Positions 15,562-29,883 are shown, numbered from the stretch's first letter. The stretch: DNA of 64,000 nt from Pegea sp. RAD2-039 (GCA_034620365.1 JAQGEQ010000110.1:434001-498000), one strand, 5' to 3'. Program-made: numbers and translations. Notes: a model not told the origin generated them from the letters alone.

Positions 15562-17859
15562 ATGGCTTTACCAACTTTACCATCTTACTGGCAAGATAAA
15601 TTTCAACATTTAGAAGCTCAACGGTATCGAATGAGAAAGCAACAACAAAAGTTACATGAACACCGTGCTGCAAATGCAAAATTTTTTCAAGATAATAATT
15701 TGTGGACTCATGTTCAAAACAACTTTATGTCTAACCGTTCATATAATAAAAGGTGAATTCCTTAATATTTTAAATTTCTTTTTAAATTTATCTTTGATAT
15801 CCTAAAAGTAACTTGGAGCTGATGAAAAGTACACTTTTGTTTTAGCTGATTGAATTACTTTAAATACTCTAAAAAACTTATTTTAATTCTGTTCTTTTTT
15901 ATAGTATGAATGCATTTGCTTCAAGAGATAAGAAATGCAAACGACAAGCTAGTCTTCAGTTTAGACGACAAAAATTAGGCAAGCTGTTACAACAAGAAAG
16001 CCAACAATATGAAATTGAGTTAAAAAAATTATCTTCTCATACTAAAAGTGGATTTGAAAAGATGAAAGAAAGGTATGAAAGAGTCAATAGAGGAAATTAT
16101 CTGATTTCTTTTTAAAATATTTCGAATATTTGAAATAATTATTTTTAGTTTGATAAGTTTTGATTATTAATTATTAATGTATCAAACTTTTCATCAAACT
16201 GAATAGGATAAACTTTCTTATTTTATTTTCTAGAACTAATGCTCTAAAAACTGCCAGAGAAGAAAAAAGAAAAAAAGTAAATTTTTAGCTGAACTTATTG
16301 AATTGTATCAGCTGCTTGTCACATTTCAGTTTGTCTATTTCAGGTTGCAGAAAATCTGTTGTATGAGCACTGGAAAGAAAATAATCCTGATCTAAGAGAT
16401 ATAGCAAGAAATCTTCACCAAAAGGATGTTTCTGAGACATGGACACAGCAACAACAGTTGAAGAAAGAAGTAAGTTGAGTGACATTAAGAAGAAAAATAA
16501 TTTCTCTAATAAAAATCTTTAGAAACTTGCCGAAAAAGTTCTAGAAGAAAAAGAGTTGGCAGAAGAGTATGAAATAGCTCGAAAAGAAGCAGTTGAAGAT
16601 GTGAGAAGGAAAGAAAAAGAAAAATTGAAAGAAGAAAAAGCAAGGATGCAGATACTGAAGCAGCAAATGAATGTAACTTCAATTGATCAAAATATGATTT
16701 ATGTCTTTATTTCAATCTTTTCAAGGAAATCAAACTGAAAGAAGAAGAAGCTCTTGCTCTTCGAGAAGAGGACGCAGAATTGCAGAAGGAACGTTGGAAG
16801 CTTCAAAAGATGCAGGAAGAAAGAGATGATCTTGAAAAGAAGAGGAAGAATTCTCAATTGCAAAGGTTTGGGTTGAGGAAGAAAAGAAGAGTTGCTGAGA
16901 AAGGTTTTCTCTGATGCAGATTTTTGCATCATCAATACAAAGCTCAGTTGAGAAGGAAAGCTCAGCAGGTTCAGGAAGAGTTAGAGCTGGATAAGATGAT
17001 CCTCGAGAAGTTGCAAGAAGAGGAGAGACGTCGGGATGAAATTGAGACTGCGCGGCAAGAAGGAGCAAAAGAGGATATCAAGTGGATGAAAGAGGTGGAA
17101 GGGATTGGTGTTTGTATCTGATGTTTGAAAGAGGATCTTAGGTACTGGAAGAGCAGATGAGGTTAGAGAAGAAGCGGGAGTTAGAATTGGATCTGATTTA
17201 TCGAGAAGAAGCGCGAAGGATGTGGAGTAAACGAGAAGAAGAGTGGAGGCGGGAACGGGAAGCGAGAAAGAAGTTGATGAATGAGGTTAGAAGATCAGAT
17301 GAAGATCATTTGAGAAGATTTGATGTGAGTAGGTTCTGAGCGAACGATCAAAGCAAATGGAAGAAAGAGCTGAAACGATCCAGAAAGAACAGAAAAGACT
17401 CCTAGAAGAGCGTGAGGAGTTGTTGGAAGAGTTGGATGAGGTGAAGAAGACATCTCGTTTGAATAAAGAAAAAGAAAAGAAAATGAAATCTGAGAGGTAG
17501 AACAAAAAAAAAGTTTTAATTTAAAACTTGATGAAACTTTTGTAGAAATTTGGAGCTTCTTGCTTTGATAAATGAGCAAAAAAAAGTTAAACAAAACGCT
17601 AAAGATGATCATGAAAAGCAATTAAAACAAAAACAGGATGAAGAAAATCATTTTAAAGAGTTATTTGAAGATGAGAAAGATTTGATGGAACAAAGAGGTC
17701 ATATCGATAAGGTTCGTAAAAATCTGTTGAAAAACTTTGACTTTTACAAGTCATATGTGAATTTGTGAGAATTGATGTTAAAGAGTTTTGCAAAAATTTA
17801 TTTAATTACTAAAAATTTATTTGAAGGTATACACAAAGGTTCGAAGGGCTTGGGAATAA
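15562..17859 (+). CDS. TCHP: Trichoplein keratin filament-binding protein
   Basis: Eleven exons: 15562-15752, 15905-16072, 16234-16276, 16344-16469, 16523-16672, 16726-16865, 16920-17094, 17142-17285, 17333-17496, 17546-17711 and 17827-17859. They join in frame to 499 residues; human trichoplein has 498. The first nine residues (MALPTLPSY) match, as do [14 protein letters not shown], the [11 protein letters not shown] segment and the C-terminal ending KVRRAWE (human PKIAWN). The protein is almost wholly charged coiled coil (trichohyalin/plectin homology). In vertebrates trichoplein sits at centrioles and keratin filaments, activates Aurora A and restrains cilium assembly. Introns 7 and 8 are only 47 bp. 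The last coding exon is 33 bp, so frame continuity and the human-like end are the main support for it. Confidence 0.93.
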
Positions 17860-18171
17860 ACTTCAAGTTGCATGCTGGGCCTAATATAATTTTCAATTTC
17901 TCATCATTGATAAACCAATCAGTTCAAGCAGGTTCTTTTTATGAACAATTTTGAACTTTTCTTGCTACCGGGAAATATTTTCAACAATTTCTTGATATTA
18001 TCAAACTTTTAATTTCGAAGAATTCAATTTTATTACTTTTTTTTCGGTGAAGAAAAATTATTGAAATGATTTTAAAATAAAAAAAAGATTTTAGAGATAC
18101 ACAAATATTTTTGAATTGAAAACTTATTTGCAGATATTTCAGTGGTGCTGGTACATCAAGTTTGCAAAAAT

Positions 18172-20555
18172 TTAATACATAAAATATTTACAATATATAA
18201 TTGCAGAAGCAACCTCTACAAGCTGTAAAAATAAATAAAAAGTTGGTTAAAGAAATTAAGATGATGATAATTTTGAGTAATTTACTTGAAATGCTGATGT
18301 TACAAGGCAGGCAATAGCTACTATAGTACTATAATCGTTGAAAAACTCCATAATAATTGTTTGACAGCCCTTCAAAATAGAAATTATTTAAACATAAAAA
18401 CAAAGAATTAGGTTTTACTCACAACTTTGTAGATATCATCTAATCTGCAAATTGTGCCACTTTCTACTTCACAACAACTTGCAATTCCTTGGTTGAAAGT
18501 AAAATAATCGCTTACAGTGGTTAGATGATATCAAATTATAAAAAGCTTCTCTTAAGTTATGGTGGTTTATTAGTAATTCGTATGATTCATACGTATAAAT
18601 GTAGCTCATTTCCTATTTTCTATGTTTAAATTTACACGCTTCTCAAATTATGATTAATTGCATGTGACATAAGATTAAAGATTAAAAAAAATTTAACAGA
18701 AAAACTTTGATTAAGCTTGTTCTGTTTATTGAACTACAAAATACTTTGAACAAATACAAGTAAATTCTAACTTTTAATGTCACTTACCACTTAAAGTGTT
18801 GGTCACGTTCGTAGCATAATCTGCAGGGCCATTTATTCCGCAGCATTTAAACTAAAAAATTCATTTGATTCATAAAAGTATTTTAAATCACAAATATTTC
18901 TTGAAAACTTTATAATGCAAGACTTTAGATACGTCCAAGAATTATTTTTAAACAAATCAAACAACAAATAAATATACTAATGATTGAAGATTATCCACAA
19001 TAAGTTTATACTCTTCATATTGATTTATCATCGATTTGAGACGAATGAAAATAAAAGATTGAACTTCCTGTTAAAACTCAGAAAGACAAGTTTTTTATTA
19101 ATAAATTTGTTGTATGTTTCAAGACTATTTATTATTTAATTGATAATTATAGATGAAAAACTTAAAATTAGAGCAATATTTAGCTACATGACTTTCAGTT
19201 ATTTTTATATCTTAATGAGTAATGTAATATATAATATTAATTTATAAACGATTATTTTTAGCTTAAATGTTCATCTTATCAAACTTACAGAGGTTCCAAA
19301 AACCAATATAAGAACTCCAACTGCCAAAACTCCTAACATTAGAAAAATAAGAATAGAGATAAACTGTAAAATAAGAGTAACGAAATTTATTCGATTTATT
19401 ATGTAATGTTTAACGACTGCTTGTATCAAACAAGTATGATTTACTTTTCTTCTAATTGTTGCTTTGACGAAAATGTTTGCTTATCAAATAAATAAATATT
19501 ACTAAGTGAAAAAGTTTAAAAAACGTTAATTAATTGGACCTTTAAAATAATCTTTGGTGAAAAAACCTTGTCTTACAAAGTAGTCTTATACTTGATGGTT
19601 TAAAGTTCTCAGGAAATCATAGCAATTAGTTAATTACTATATAATAGTCGTTATGTCTTGTAATAAATATTAATAATCTAATTAGATGTTGCACCCAAAA
19701 CACCTGTTAAGGTAAAATTATTTTCACCAATTGTAATCTAAAACGATTATAAAAAGGGTTTTAATTAGATAAGCAGCAGAAGATCTATTCATCATCCAAA
19801 CAATTTTATTTACAAAATATTCATTAACTTTTAAATATGTGCTGCCGTAAAAAATATACCAGTCATTAAAATATATGGACAAATAATTTTAAAAATAATA
19901 TGATGCATACCACAATAAAAAGAAATTTTGATTCTGATTTTATTCCATATATTCCGACAAAAGATATAAAAGAAAGAAATGATCCGATCATAACAAAACC
20001 TAGGTTGACAGCTCCTAGTTGTGACTGCGAGACTGATGGTGCAAGAGTAAGGAAGACATCTCTAAGATCCGGATAGTATTGATTCAATAACCCAAAAATA
20101 AGCATGCCAAATCCCGCTATCTTATGAATTTCAAAAGTACATTTATTGAATAATCTTATTAAAATATTTGAGACATTAAATCCATATTTTCGTAGAATTA
20201 AGTTTAATTCTTTTTTTAATCTTTTCTTTAAATAGTTAATTGTTTATATAACTACTGTTGAAAACCAGTATTATAACAGAATTATTCGTCAACCTAAAAC
20301 TATTTTAAGTGATGAACTAATATTAATGCTAAAACTAATTAGTAATTTTGCACAACTACTGATACAACCAAAAAGCGAACAGTTTTAGAAAATATTAGAT
20401 GTGAACCTTTGCTTTAAGCTGAAGTATTTGTTTACTAGTTTGATCATTAAGATACTTGTTTTATGATAATAAGTAATAAGAAACATTCAACTCACTATAC
20501 TGATTGTATTGCCAGCGTGAAAGACAGCCAAAGATTTCGGTACTTTTAGTTTCAT
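18172..20555 (-). CDS. Tetraspanin
   Basis: Eight exons (20555-20496, 20120-19911, 19363-19289, 19067-18978, 18851-18784, 18510-18423, 18369-18286, 18222-18172) give 241 residues with four membrane helices. The first spans the exon 1/2 join (GNTISIIAGFGMLIFGLL). A small extracellular loop follows, then TM2 (LGFVMIGSFLSFISFVGIYG) and TM3 (FISILIFLMLGVLAVGVLIL). The large loop has the diagnostic KCCG, then a CC pair (ASCCE), TICR and the final GC just before TM4, so six cysteines form three disulfides. Tetraspanins organise membrane-protein microdomains. I cannot assign the subfamily. One donor, GTGACA after 18784, is used because the stronger-looking GTAAG four bases away breaks the frame. 19744-19686 looks exon-like but is not needed. 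Confidence 0.88.
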
Positions 20556-21880
20556 TTCTACTTATATGATTATTAGAAAATTAGTTAAAAACTTTCAAGC
20601 AAAGATAGTTTATTAAATCTGTAAATATTAATCGGACAGAGTTATCGGTTGTAAATAAATGTTATGTGATTAATAAATACAAAGTAATAAAATTCATGAA
20701 ATGATAGTTTGGTGATAATAGATAAAAGGCGATGATTTGTTTAATTTTCCTTTAACCTTTTATGTAAACTACATTAGTAACTTTTATCATTCTAAAACTG
20801 CCGAAGAAAAGTTTAGACATATGTTAAAAGCTCACCAAAATATAAAATTTAAAATCTGAATAAATTTCAATCACCATTTTTAATACAAAATATATCTGTA
20901 AAAACTTAGTATCTGTAAATCCTGCTAAATATATATATTCATTAATTTATCATATGCTAAATACTAACTTATATTAGATGAGCTTTTATATTAGTACTCA
21001 TAAGTACTTGAAGAAATTTATCAAAACTTTTTTTTCTTGCTTACTGAATTAAGTGATTGATACTTTTATCGCCTGTTTCTCTAACAAAAGTTGCAAAAGC
21101 GTTTTATCGCATTAATTTATACCTTAGCAGTTTTTATACACTAGTACAGAGATTAGTCAGATTTGTGAAAAAGTGTTTGAACTACTCACTGTTACCTAAC
21201 ATATATTTTAAATGCAATCTACTTTGATAGATGTAAACATGAAAGATTGATTTATAAAGATTATTACAAGATTTTTGTTAAAACTGACAAACAAAATAAT
21301 TCAGTTTAAGTAATTTTTAATCGATTTTGATAATTTAAGTTAAGCAGCAACATTTTTCATTCCATTTTCACTAAAGTAATTAAAAAAGTAATATTTGTTT
21401 ATTAAAATAAATGCGAAGGAGGGTACTTGAAGAGAGCACCTCTCGCTAACACACATTCTCACAAGTAACATCTATTTAGTCAAAAATATAGAGAGCAAAA
21501 GAGGTAACAAATGGTATTTCGATAGCACTCAAAGCATATAGCAGTGAGCAATTACATAGAAAATTAATAATATAAAAGAGGAAAAAATCACAGTTTAGAA
21601 ATGACCATGTTGGCAATATTAGAACGATTCAACTTCTTCTTGAACAACGCGAGTGACTCTGACATGACAATGTCTGATGGCAGCTGGTTCCATGTACTAA
21701 TTGTGCGGTATGAGAAAAAAATTCGCTGTGATTAATGTACCAGGTGATATAGACTTATTAAAATGTAATGTGTGTCGTCTGAGTAGATATATCTTAAGGG
21801 AAGGACTAATGGAAAAGAAAGCATCAAGTGGAAGATCAACTAAATTGTGGATAATTTTAAAAATAAGAATTAAGTCTTAA

Positions 21881-22117
21881 TTAATCCGTCAAATTTCCAA
21901 AGTATCTAAATTTGAAGAAGCTGAAACGATGTTTATAACTATTATATTTAATATTAAGTTTCCTACGTACTAATCTCGTAAATGTGGCCTGAACAGACTC
22001 GATTTTTTTGATATCACTAACTTGATATGGCATCCATGCACTGACATTGTATTCAAGAATTGGACGTACGTACAATTTGAAAAGATTGATAAAAAAGCAT
22101 AGGTCCTTACAATTCAA
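21881..22117 (-). pseudogene. Reverse transcriptase C-terminal fragment
   Basis: An open stretch of 78 codons, part of the element above. It matches the usual post-palm region of LINE reverse transcriptases, where an RPILEYN..W.P motif is followed by KIESVQ and R(F/L)VRR. Stops on both sides show it is no longer translated as a whole. Confidence 0.65.
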
Positions 22118-22474
22118 GATCTTTATAATAAGGAAGACAAGGTTGATTGATTAACCAAAAATTTTGGAAACATAATTGCGCCATTTAAATTCAGATGATA
22201 GAGTAATGCTAAGGTCTAGGACCAAAGATACTCGTTGAATAATAAATCTATATATGGAGTATTGGTTCAAGGAATTTACAGCTGGTTTACGAGAAAAAGT
22301 TATAAGTTCAGACTTTGTGGGCTGGATTCTGAGCTACAAGCTCCTAGACCAGTTTTCTACAGTGTGTAGTGCAGTTTGAAGGATTACAAGATAATAGCTT
22401 GATATCATCTGCATACACAAACACTTTGAAATCATCCACTGCTAATAGTCTTTTGATGAGGTATTCATTGAAAA

Positions 22475-22774
22475 TTAAAAAAAGAAGGGGACCCAGAACA
22501 AAACCCTGAGGACACCAATAGTGATTTGACTAGAAGAAGATAACGATCTTTCTACACGAGTTTGTTGGGCTCTACCTGATAAGTAATCTTCAATCCACTG
22601 TAAGATAAAGCTGTTGATTTTTAAATTTTTAAATACAGTAACGAGCTTAGGGTGTGGGACAGAATATGATGAAGTCGTTTGTGAAATAAATTGTGTCGGA
22701 TTTTTATCAGGATTTTTCTTTACATTTGAACATAAGGTCTTGCCAGTTTTATTTGGATCCACCATAGTTTTCAT
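22475..22774 (-). pseudogene. Reverse transcriptase fingers/palm fragment
   Basis: An open stretch of 99 codons, part of the same element. It carries LVTVFKNLKINSFILQWIED and a segment ending in a damaged GV(P)QGSVLGPLLF box (GVLRVLFWVPFFF, a frameshift). The YADD aspartates lie downstream in another frame. Confidence 0.65.
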
Positions 22775-23636
22775 GAAAGATTTTTAGTGTCACCAACCAC
22801 AATATATAATATACAAATCATTTCATAAAAATAACTTTATCACAACTTATAAGCATTTATTCAAGTAGAATACAACCTTATTCAAATAAAATCTTTACAA
22901 GTCAATCACCATTAAATCTGTTAAACTTATGATTAACCACGGTACATTATATTGATAAATAAAAATTGAACTTATTGGCGCAAGTATTGATATAATTCTT
23001 TTTGTTTTCGGTTGAAAAAGGCTTCAGTATCTTTGAAATGTAAGAGTATTGTAAATAAAAAAATTCTTAAGAAACATGTTAGGCCTAAATTAAGCAACTT
23101 AATTTTTAACTCATGTAAAATTCTGCTTGTTCAGGAAAATAACTAGCGACTTAATTGCATAAACTCAGTGACTCTCATTACTACGTATCATCGATTCTTC
23201 TACATTTATCTTGATTACTATATTAAGAAATTAATTCATATATATTACTGCTCTTAAAGTTTTGCTGAATTTATTTAGCTTTATGATCTAAACTCTGGGA
23301 AATGGTTTTTACCTATGTGCAAAAAACGGATACCCAAAACTACCTGGATACTCCAAAAAAGTTGTAACATGTTGAATGTTGCTTTTTTATATAAAAGAAG
23401 TTTAGAGTACTTATGTTTTTTATTTAAAACAACAAATACATAATTTCTTATCAAAAAAATAACAAAGCATACAACAAAAGATTAATATTTTGCTACATAG
23501 AGCTTCTGGGTTACAAAAGAATTAGGGTTATAAGTAACAAGCTTAAAAAAGTTCTTAAGCATAAAATGGTAACGAATACATGACAATTGTGAGATAAATT
23601 GTTAAAACTTGGATAATATTCAGAACTTTAATTTAT

Positions 23637-24423
<787 letters not shown>

Positions 24424-26518
24424 CTAGCTATATAAGAAAAAAACTAGTTTAAAATAATTTTTTAAGCATTATGTTAATCTGTTTATAATATTTGCTCACA
24501 AGATTTAATACAGATTGTATAATTATACTTTAATCGTAAATAAATCAAACTATTAAGTGATTTATATTATGTCTATTCTTTCATTCTTATTTCAGTAGTT
24601 CATTTATGGCAATACTAATGACTATACGAATACAATCATATAAATATCTACAAAGTCTGTTTAGAGTATCATAAAACTGATAACTCTGACAGACACAATT
24701 ACTTGTGCTATCTTCATTATCTTTTCCTAAGAAGTCGGTTGGCTTGTTTTTAATGGTATACTAAACTTATGAAAATTAAAACAAAAACAAAATTCAAAAT
24801 ATATTAGCTTTTGAATAAGTTTTAGTGAAATGTTATTTTATTTTTATATTGTAATTTTCTAAAGTTTGGATCTATACTCATAAACATATTCTTTTAAAGA
24901 TATTTAAATTAGGTTTCAAGTAAAAAAACAATAATTTGTTCATTTTAAATTGTAGATACGAATTAGTTTTATAAATCAGTACGATTGTATTTATTTATAT
25001 TAAACAATAACATTTAACTGAAGTAGTGAGATAATAAACTTTCTTAATTAGATAGTTGAAGATATAAAAATGAGTTCGCCTGTGACTAGTACATCTAAAC
25101 AAAAATTTCTCAAGATTGCTTCTTCTGTAATAATTATCTATTCGAGTTATTGCAGCCAATCAAAAACGGCTTTTAACAAGTTTAAGTCAATAATGCTATT
25201 TTCAATACATCATATATAGAATATAATAAATATTCTTATAAAATATTTGAACAATTCATTTACCTCGCTTACTTTAGGCATTTTGTATCTACAATTTTAC
25301 TCGATTTTTAAAAACAGGCTATTAAAACAACATGAAAAGCCACAAGACTTTAAAATATAGGAGCTACTAACTCAACTTCTTTATTAAAATATATAATATT
25401 ACTTATGATGCAACAGACTGAGTTGGAAGCTTATAAGCAGATTAGAAGCTTGACGATTTACAAAAAGTTTTTCGAATGATATATCCAAAATGATTCATCG
25501 ATATTTTAAATGTATCATATTTGTTTTCATAAAATAAATTTTCTATTTCTTTATTTAAGTTTACTTATATATTTATAAACGACTTTGCAAGACTAAAAAC
25601 AATGGAAAATTTATCTTAGTGCACACATTGTAATTGTTTTTATTGAGCTCTATTCTTATTTAATTCTGTAAAAAATTGCTTTTGTATTTATTTATACATT
25701 TACATGTAACCTGTCATTAATTTAGAGACGATAGCTAAAAAAATATATATAAAATTAAGGAGTAAACTAACAAGAAGTCTTGAAGTTTGTCAAAAAAGTA
25801 GTTAAACTTATGAAAGGTTCAGAAGAAGCAACTAAACAACTCATCTTTCAGGAATTATTACAACAAAATATTTAATTTTGGTGATAACAATTTTCATTGA
25901 TAACACTTTAACTTAAAAAGGTTTTTCTATGAAACAAGTTTCAAATAAAGTTAGAGTCAAACGTTTGTAATCAATTTGTTGGAATCATCTTTCTTTTTTA
26001 TAACTTTAAGGTTTAAAAAGTCCATCAATTTTACATTCTTAAATAGAATTAATTACACAATGAATGAATGTTAATTACTTTTGATAAATACTTTGTCTTA
26101 CTCACACTAATAAGACATCTCGCAATATTCAAATATTTATAGAAATTTTTAAAGTTTCAAAGTCATTGAAAGCATTAGAAAGTCATTCACCTTTAAAAGT
26201 AAAAACTTTGAGCTGAATATTGATAATAACCCAAATATCTATTTTTGCATCTATCATTTTGTTTTATCTGTAGAACTTTATGTACTTTGTTGTAAATTGT
26301 TTTATTTTGATTGTAAAATAGAAATGTAGTTAAATATTTTAAGTATTGAGATATGTTATCTACATTATAAGCCTCACTGTGAATTATTTTTCATCAACAG
26401 CAACAAAATTTGATGTAAAATAAAACTGATGACAAATTAGAAGTACAAAATGACTGACAATCAAAAAAGATTTCATTAAAATAAATACAGTTTGAACTCA
26501 TCAATGTATTTCAGATGA
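24424..26518. other. AT-rich stretch without a recognised gene
   Basis: It may include unplaced 5' exons of the smoothelin-like gene (a possible ATG exon near 25281 on minus). Otherwise there is only AT-rich sequence with short open frames and no repeats worth naming. Confidence 0.5.
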
Positions 26519-27194
26519 TTATTTCGTTTTATTTCCATTTAAAAGATCAGTGATAAATTTAGGATTATTCTCACCAGCAGCTTTGGATTTTTCTTGACTC
26601 AAGAACCTTTTCTAAACATTTTCAAATATTTTTATTTTGACCAAACTTAAATAAAATAGAACATTTTAATAAAATATCTTACATCATATTCTTTTAAAAA
26701 TTGATTCATTAAGGTACACTCATCTTTATGTTCCGTGTAACTTTCTCGAATTGTCTCAAAATAATTTGTCCACTTTTCCAAATCATTCTGAAACCAACTT
26801 GTTTGTAACTTTGAATCTGTAATTTCCTTTTATCAATTTTATTACTCACACTTGCGTCTTTAATTGAATCGCATATTTTTAAACACCCTTTCATCACTTT
26901 TGTAGTCAACTGATAATTTTCATGAACAAGTCTTTTTAGTGTTTCCTATACAAGAATATTAGTTCTACATTATCAGGTTATTACTACTAAATCACTACTT
27001 TTTCCTACTAAAAATGAAAAAAAAATTATACGAGATATTAAAAATTAAACATGATATCCATATAATTATAAGATGTTTATATATAACAAAATTTCGATAA
27101 AACTTACTGATTTTTCTTCATTTGTCATACGTTCGATTACATCTACTTCATCTTCAAAAAAGTGTTGAAAAAAATACTTAAACATATTTTGCAT
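26519..27194 (-). CDS. Unrecognised protein, member A of a tandem pair
   Basis: Exons 27194-27108, 26945-26850, 26787-26683 and 26611-26519, all phase 0, give 126 residues starting MQNMFKYFFQHFFEDEVDVI. The chain is charged, helix-prone and rich in K and E, with no domain I recognise. It ends LLNGNKTK. An acceptor lies at 27203, so the shown ATG may be internal and an upstream exon may exist. The last three exons (96, 105 and 93 bp, phase 0) mirror those of the next gene upstream (99, 108 and 108 bp, phase 0). Both begin with an FKY(F/I)F..F segment and then an acidic patch, which argues for tandem duplication. Function unknown. Confidence 0.55.
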
Positions 27195-28296
27195 AAAGCT
27201 ATCTGTATATTATTTTGAAATTATAATAATTTTAGATTATGGCAAAAAATATAATTGAAATATTTTCCATTAAACGCAAATGAGATTTTATTTTTTAATG
27301 CAGATGCTTTTGTGCGATAAAGTAAATTATAGAAACATTTTACAATGTGTATAATATATGATTTGACTATTGGTTATTAAATTAATAACTTGTTAAGGTT
27401 ATATTGGTTATAAGGTGCTATTACTAAATTTTTTAATTGTTTATTTGTGCTAGCAACAAATTAGGGATTCTCCCTAAGAGTTAATTTAATTTACTAATTT
27501 TTTAATATTTATGGGAATTTTTATTTATTAGTTTATGCTGAAAACTATTTTTACTGTATATTTATCTTACATTGATAAAAATTTTATTTAATTAAAGATT
27601 TGAAAAATTTGCTATTTTTTGCGACAGAAAAGACCACAATAATTTTGCTTCTGAAAAAACTAGAAAATTTGTGAATAGTAGATAATGAAACAGTCGTGTT
27701 TTTCTTTCAGTAAAGATTATAAGACAATTTTTTCTAAATGTCTAGTTTTTGATTCTATTAATAATTATTGTTTACAATTGTCAAAGCTCTATAGTAATAT
27801 GACCCCAAATAAAAACATTAACTTGTTTCTAAAAACGACGCAAAACTGATAAATTGTTACAAACTCATTATTTACGTCTAAAAATGTTTTTCAGTTAAGT
27901 TTAAAAGTTTTTTTAAGCATTAGGTTTATATTTGATTTGCTAACAGTCCTTAATCTGATATTAAATATTAGTTATAAAATTAGTATGGGTAAATAAGTTT
28001 AACAATATTCAACCTTATGAGAGGACTGTATTTATTAGTAACAAATTATTTTTATACTAAATTTTTTTCAACTTGTTCTACAGGTAGATGCGCGAAGCTT
28101 GTGAAAAAATGGCTATAATTTAAAATATTTTGTTTTATTGAAACTTCAAACAAAAATTGTTATCTTGTTGTTAGATAGCCACACAGAAAACCTCTTATTA
28201 AAATGTGTTTGTATTAGTAGAAAGATAAAATGATATTAAAATCATACGTAACAAAGTTTAATTACACATAAAAAATAATAAGTAATTTTTATTTAG

Positions 28297-29410
28297 TTAC
28301 ATCTGCGCATTTACAAAGTCACCGACAATTTTACTATCAATTTTTGAAAAACTTTGATCTCCGGTTTCATTTGGAGATGCAGCATCAATTTTTATATTTA
28401 AATCCTTAAAAAATGTAATATGCAATAGTTAGCATGCCATCAAATAAACTTCGCTTTCAGTGTAACTTACCTTTGAAACTTTACCAAAAACTAATCTCAG
28501 AACAGCTAGTTCTTTTTTATTAAGTTCTAAACATTCAATTGATGAAGAATAAACTGTCGCTACCAATTCTTGATTTTTCTGTTAAAAAAATTTCATAAAC
28601 AAATTAAGCTGTAGAAAAAAAATATTCCCTACCTCTATATTTGGTAGTATTTTTTCTAGATTTGATAACCGTCTATCAAAATCTTTCAAAAACCGATTAC
28701 ATACTTTATAAGATTTTATAAGATGATTAATCTGTAAAATCATTTTTTTAATTATAATCGAGTTCAATAAATGAAACTAAAGTGATTATTATGGTACTTC
28801 TAATTCCACAACGAAATTTTTCATTTGTAAATAAATAGATCTTTTATTTAATTACATTTTTAAATAAAGCTTATCCTTACTGAATCTGTAGATCCTATTT
28901 TATCTAAAAGATCAGAATCAACATCAATCATATCATCATTTTCAATGGTGATACCAAAACAAAATGAAAAAATATATTTGAAAATTCTGTTAAAATATAT
29001 TCAATTTATAGTAATTTTATTAATTATTTAAAGTGGATATAAATTTACTTCTTTAAATATTTATTTTAATATTTTTTGATTTCAATTCCTATATAATTTC
29101 GATATATGATTGATATCTCTTAAAAAAGACAAACCTTTTGATTTCACGTAAAATTGGTAAAACTATCTGATTAAAGAAATAAAGCCACCAAGATGTTATT
29201 AATACTAAATACAAATAGCTAAACAAAAAATCTACTGCTTTTTCTGTCGTTTGCAAGTATGTTGTTGAAAGGTATGGTTGGTTGACAAGATTTAATGAAC
29301 TATTGGTCAGACATACTTCGTTAGTTATCAATTCTGACATGTACTTATTGATTTTTATCTTGGAATACTCCAGTTGCACTTTCAATATTTTTAAATCGAC
29401 TGCTCGAATA
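28297..29410 (-). CDS. Unrecognised membrane protein, member B of the tandem pair (5' end missing)
   Basis: Exons 29410-29135, 28986-28881, 28731-28633, 28578-28471 and 28404-28297 join in frame. They encode about 230 residues, open at the N-terminal side because the first exon begins with one base of a split codon. Residues near the middle of exon 1 form a strongly hydrophobic segment (VDFLFSYLYLVLITSWWLYF), then basic LREIKRIFKYIFSFCFG. The rest is soluble and helix-prone (SYKVCNRFLKDFDRRLSNLE, LELNKKELAVLRLVFGKVSK), ending VNAQM. I do not recognise the family. A membrane-anchored helical protein is all the sequence supports. Exon pattern links it to the 26.5-27.2 kb gene. Confidence 0.55.
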
Positions 29411-29774
29411 CTAAAATTGGTTTAATAATTTTTTATGAATACTAACTTAAAATAACTAAATAATAGACAAATCCAAAAAAACGTTTGCGTGTAATGTTTG
29501 AAAGTTACAAATTGGCCACTACTTTATTGTTAAGTTCTAATGTTTACATTTACTTTATTCTTAACTTGATATTTCTAATAAAAACCTAAATTGATTTTAT
29601 AAAAAATATATTTTTAATAACGCTATACATAATTTTGTAGTATAAAACTCGATTATTACAAAGTAAGATTTTAATAATAAAAACAATATATATTTTAATG
29701 GTAATAGTAAGTATACTTTAAAATTTACAAACTTTATAAGAATAATTTACAAATGTAAAACTAATTATTGGTAA

Positions 29775-29883
29775 CTTAATTGAAAATTTAGACTAAAATA
29801 TAATGGGTTATTTGTTGTTTGATCTTGACAACTATAAGGTACTTTCCCCTTTCCAACTCCTAAATGTAGACTATTAGCGTTTC
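29775..29883 (-). other. Orphan exon-like segment
   Basis: After a tttgcag acceptor at about 29884 (-), an open frame reads NANSLHLGVGKGKVPYSC and runs about 36 codons to a stop. No partner exon was found upstream. It may be the end of a lost gene or part of the decayed region next to it. Confidence 0.25.

Larger units (their letters stand above)
21405..22780 (-). mobile_element. Decayed non-LTR retrotransposon (reverse transcriptase fragment)
   Basis: Minus-strand pieces of a reverse transcriptase are visible with several stops and frameshifts. Upstream is a palm/fingers segment near 22690-22475 (INSFILQWIEDYLSGRAQQT, then GVL in place of the usual GVPQGSVLGP). The catalytic YADD follows at 22415-22404, and the thumb-like tail is near 22117-21881 (LYVRPILEYNVSAWMP). 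Farther on is a degenerate C-terminal region ending near 21600 and a short 3' UTR. The arrangement fits a Jockey/CR1-type LINE. The 5' end and endonuclease are missing, so it is a dead, 5'-truncated copy. Confidence 0.8.

Noticed and set aside
16699-17068. Minus-strand frames of 78-112 codons
   Set aside because: Antisense of trichoplein coiled-coil exons, where GAA/AAG-rich codons leave the opposite strand open.
19686-19744. Possible extra tetraspanin exon
   Set aside because: It lacks a proper donor and inclusion breaks continuity between TM2 and TM3, which already join in phase without it.
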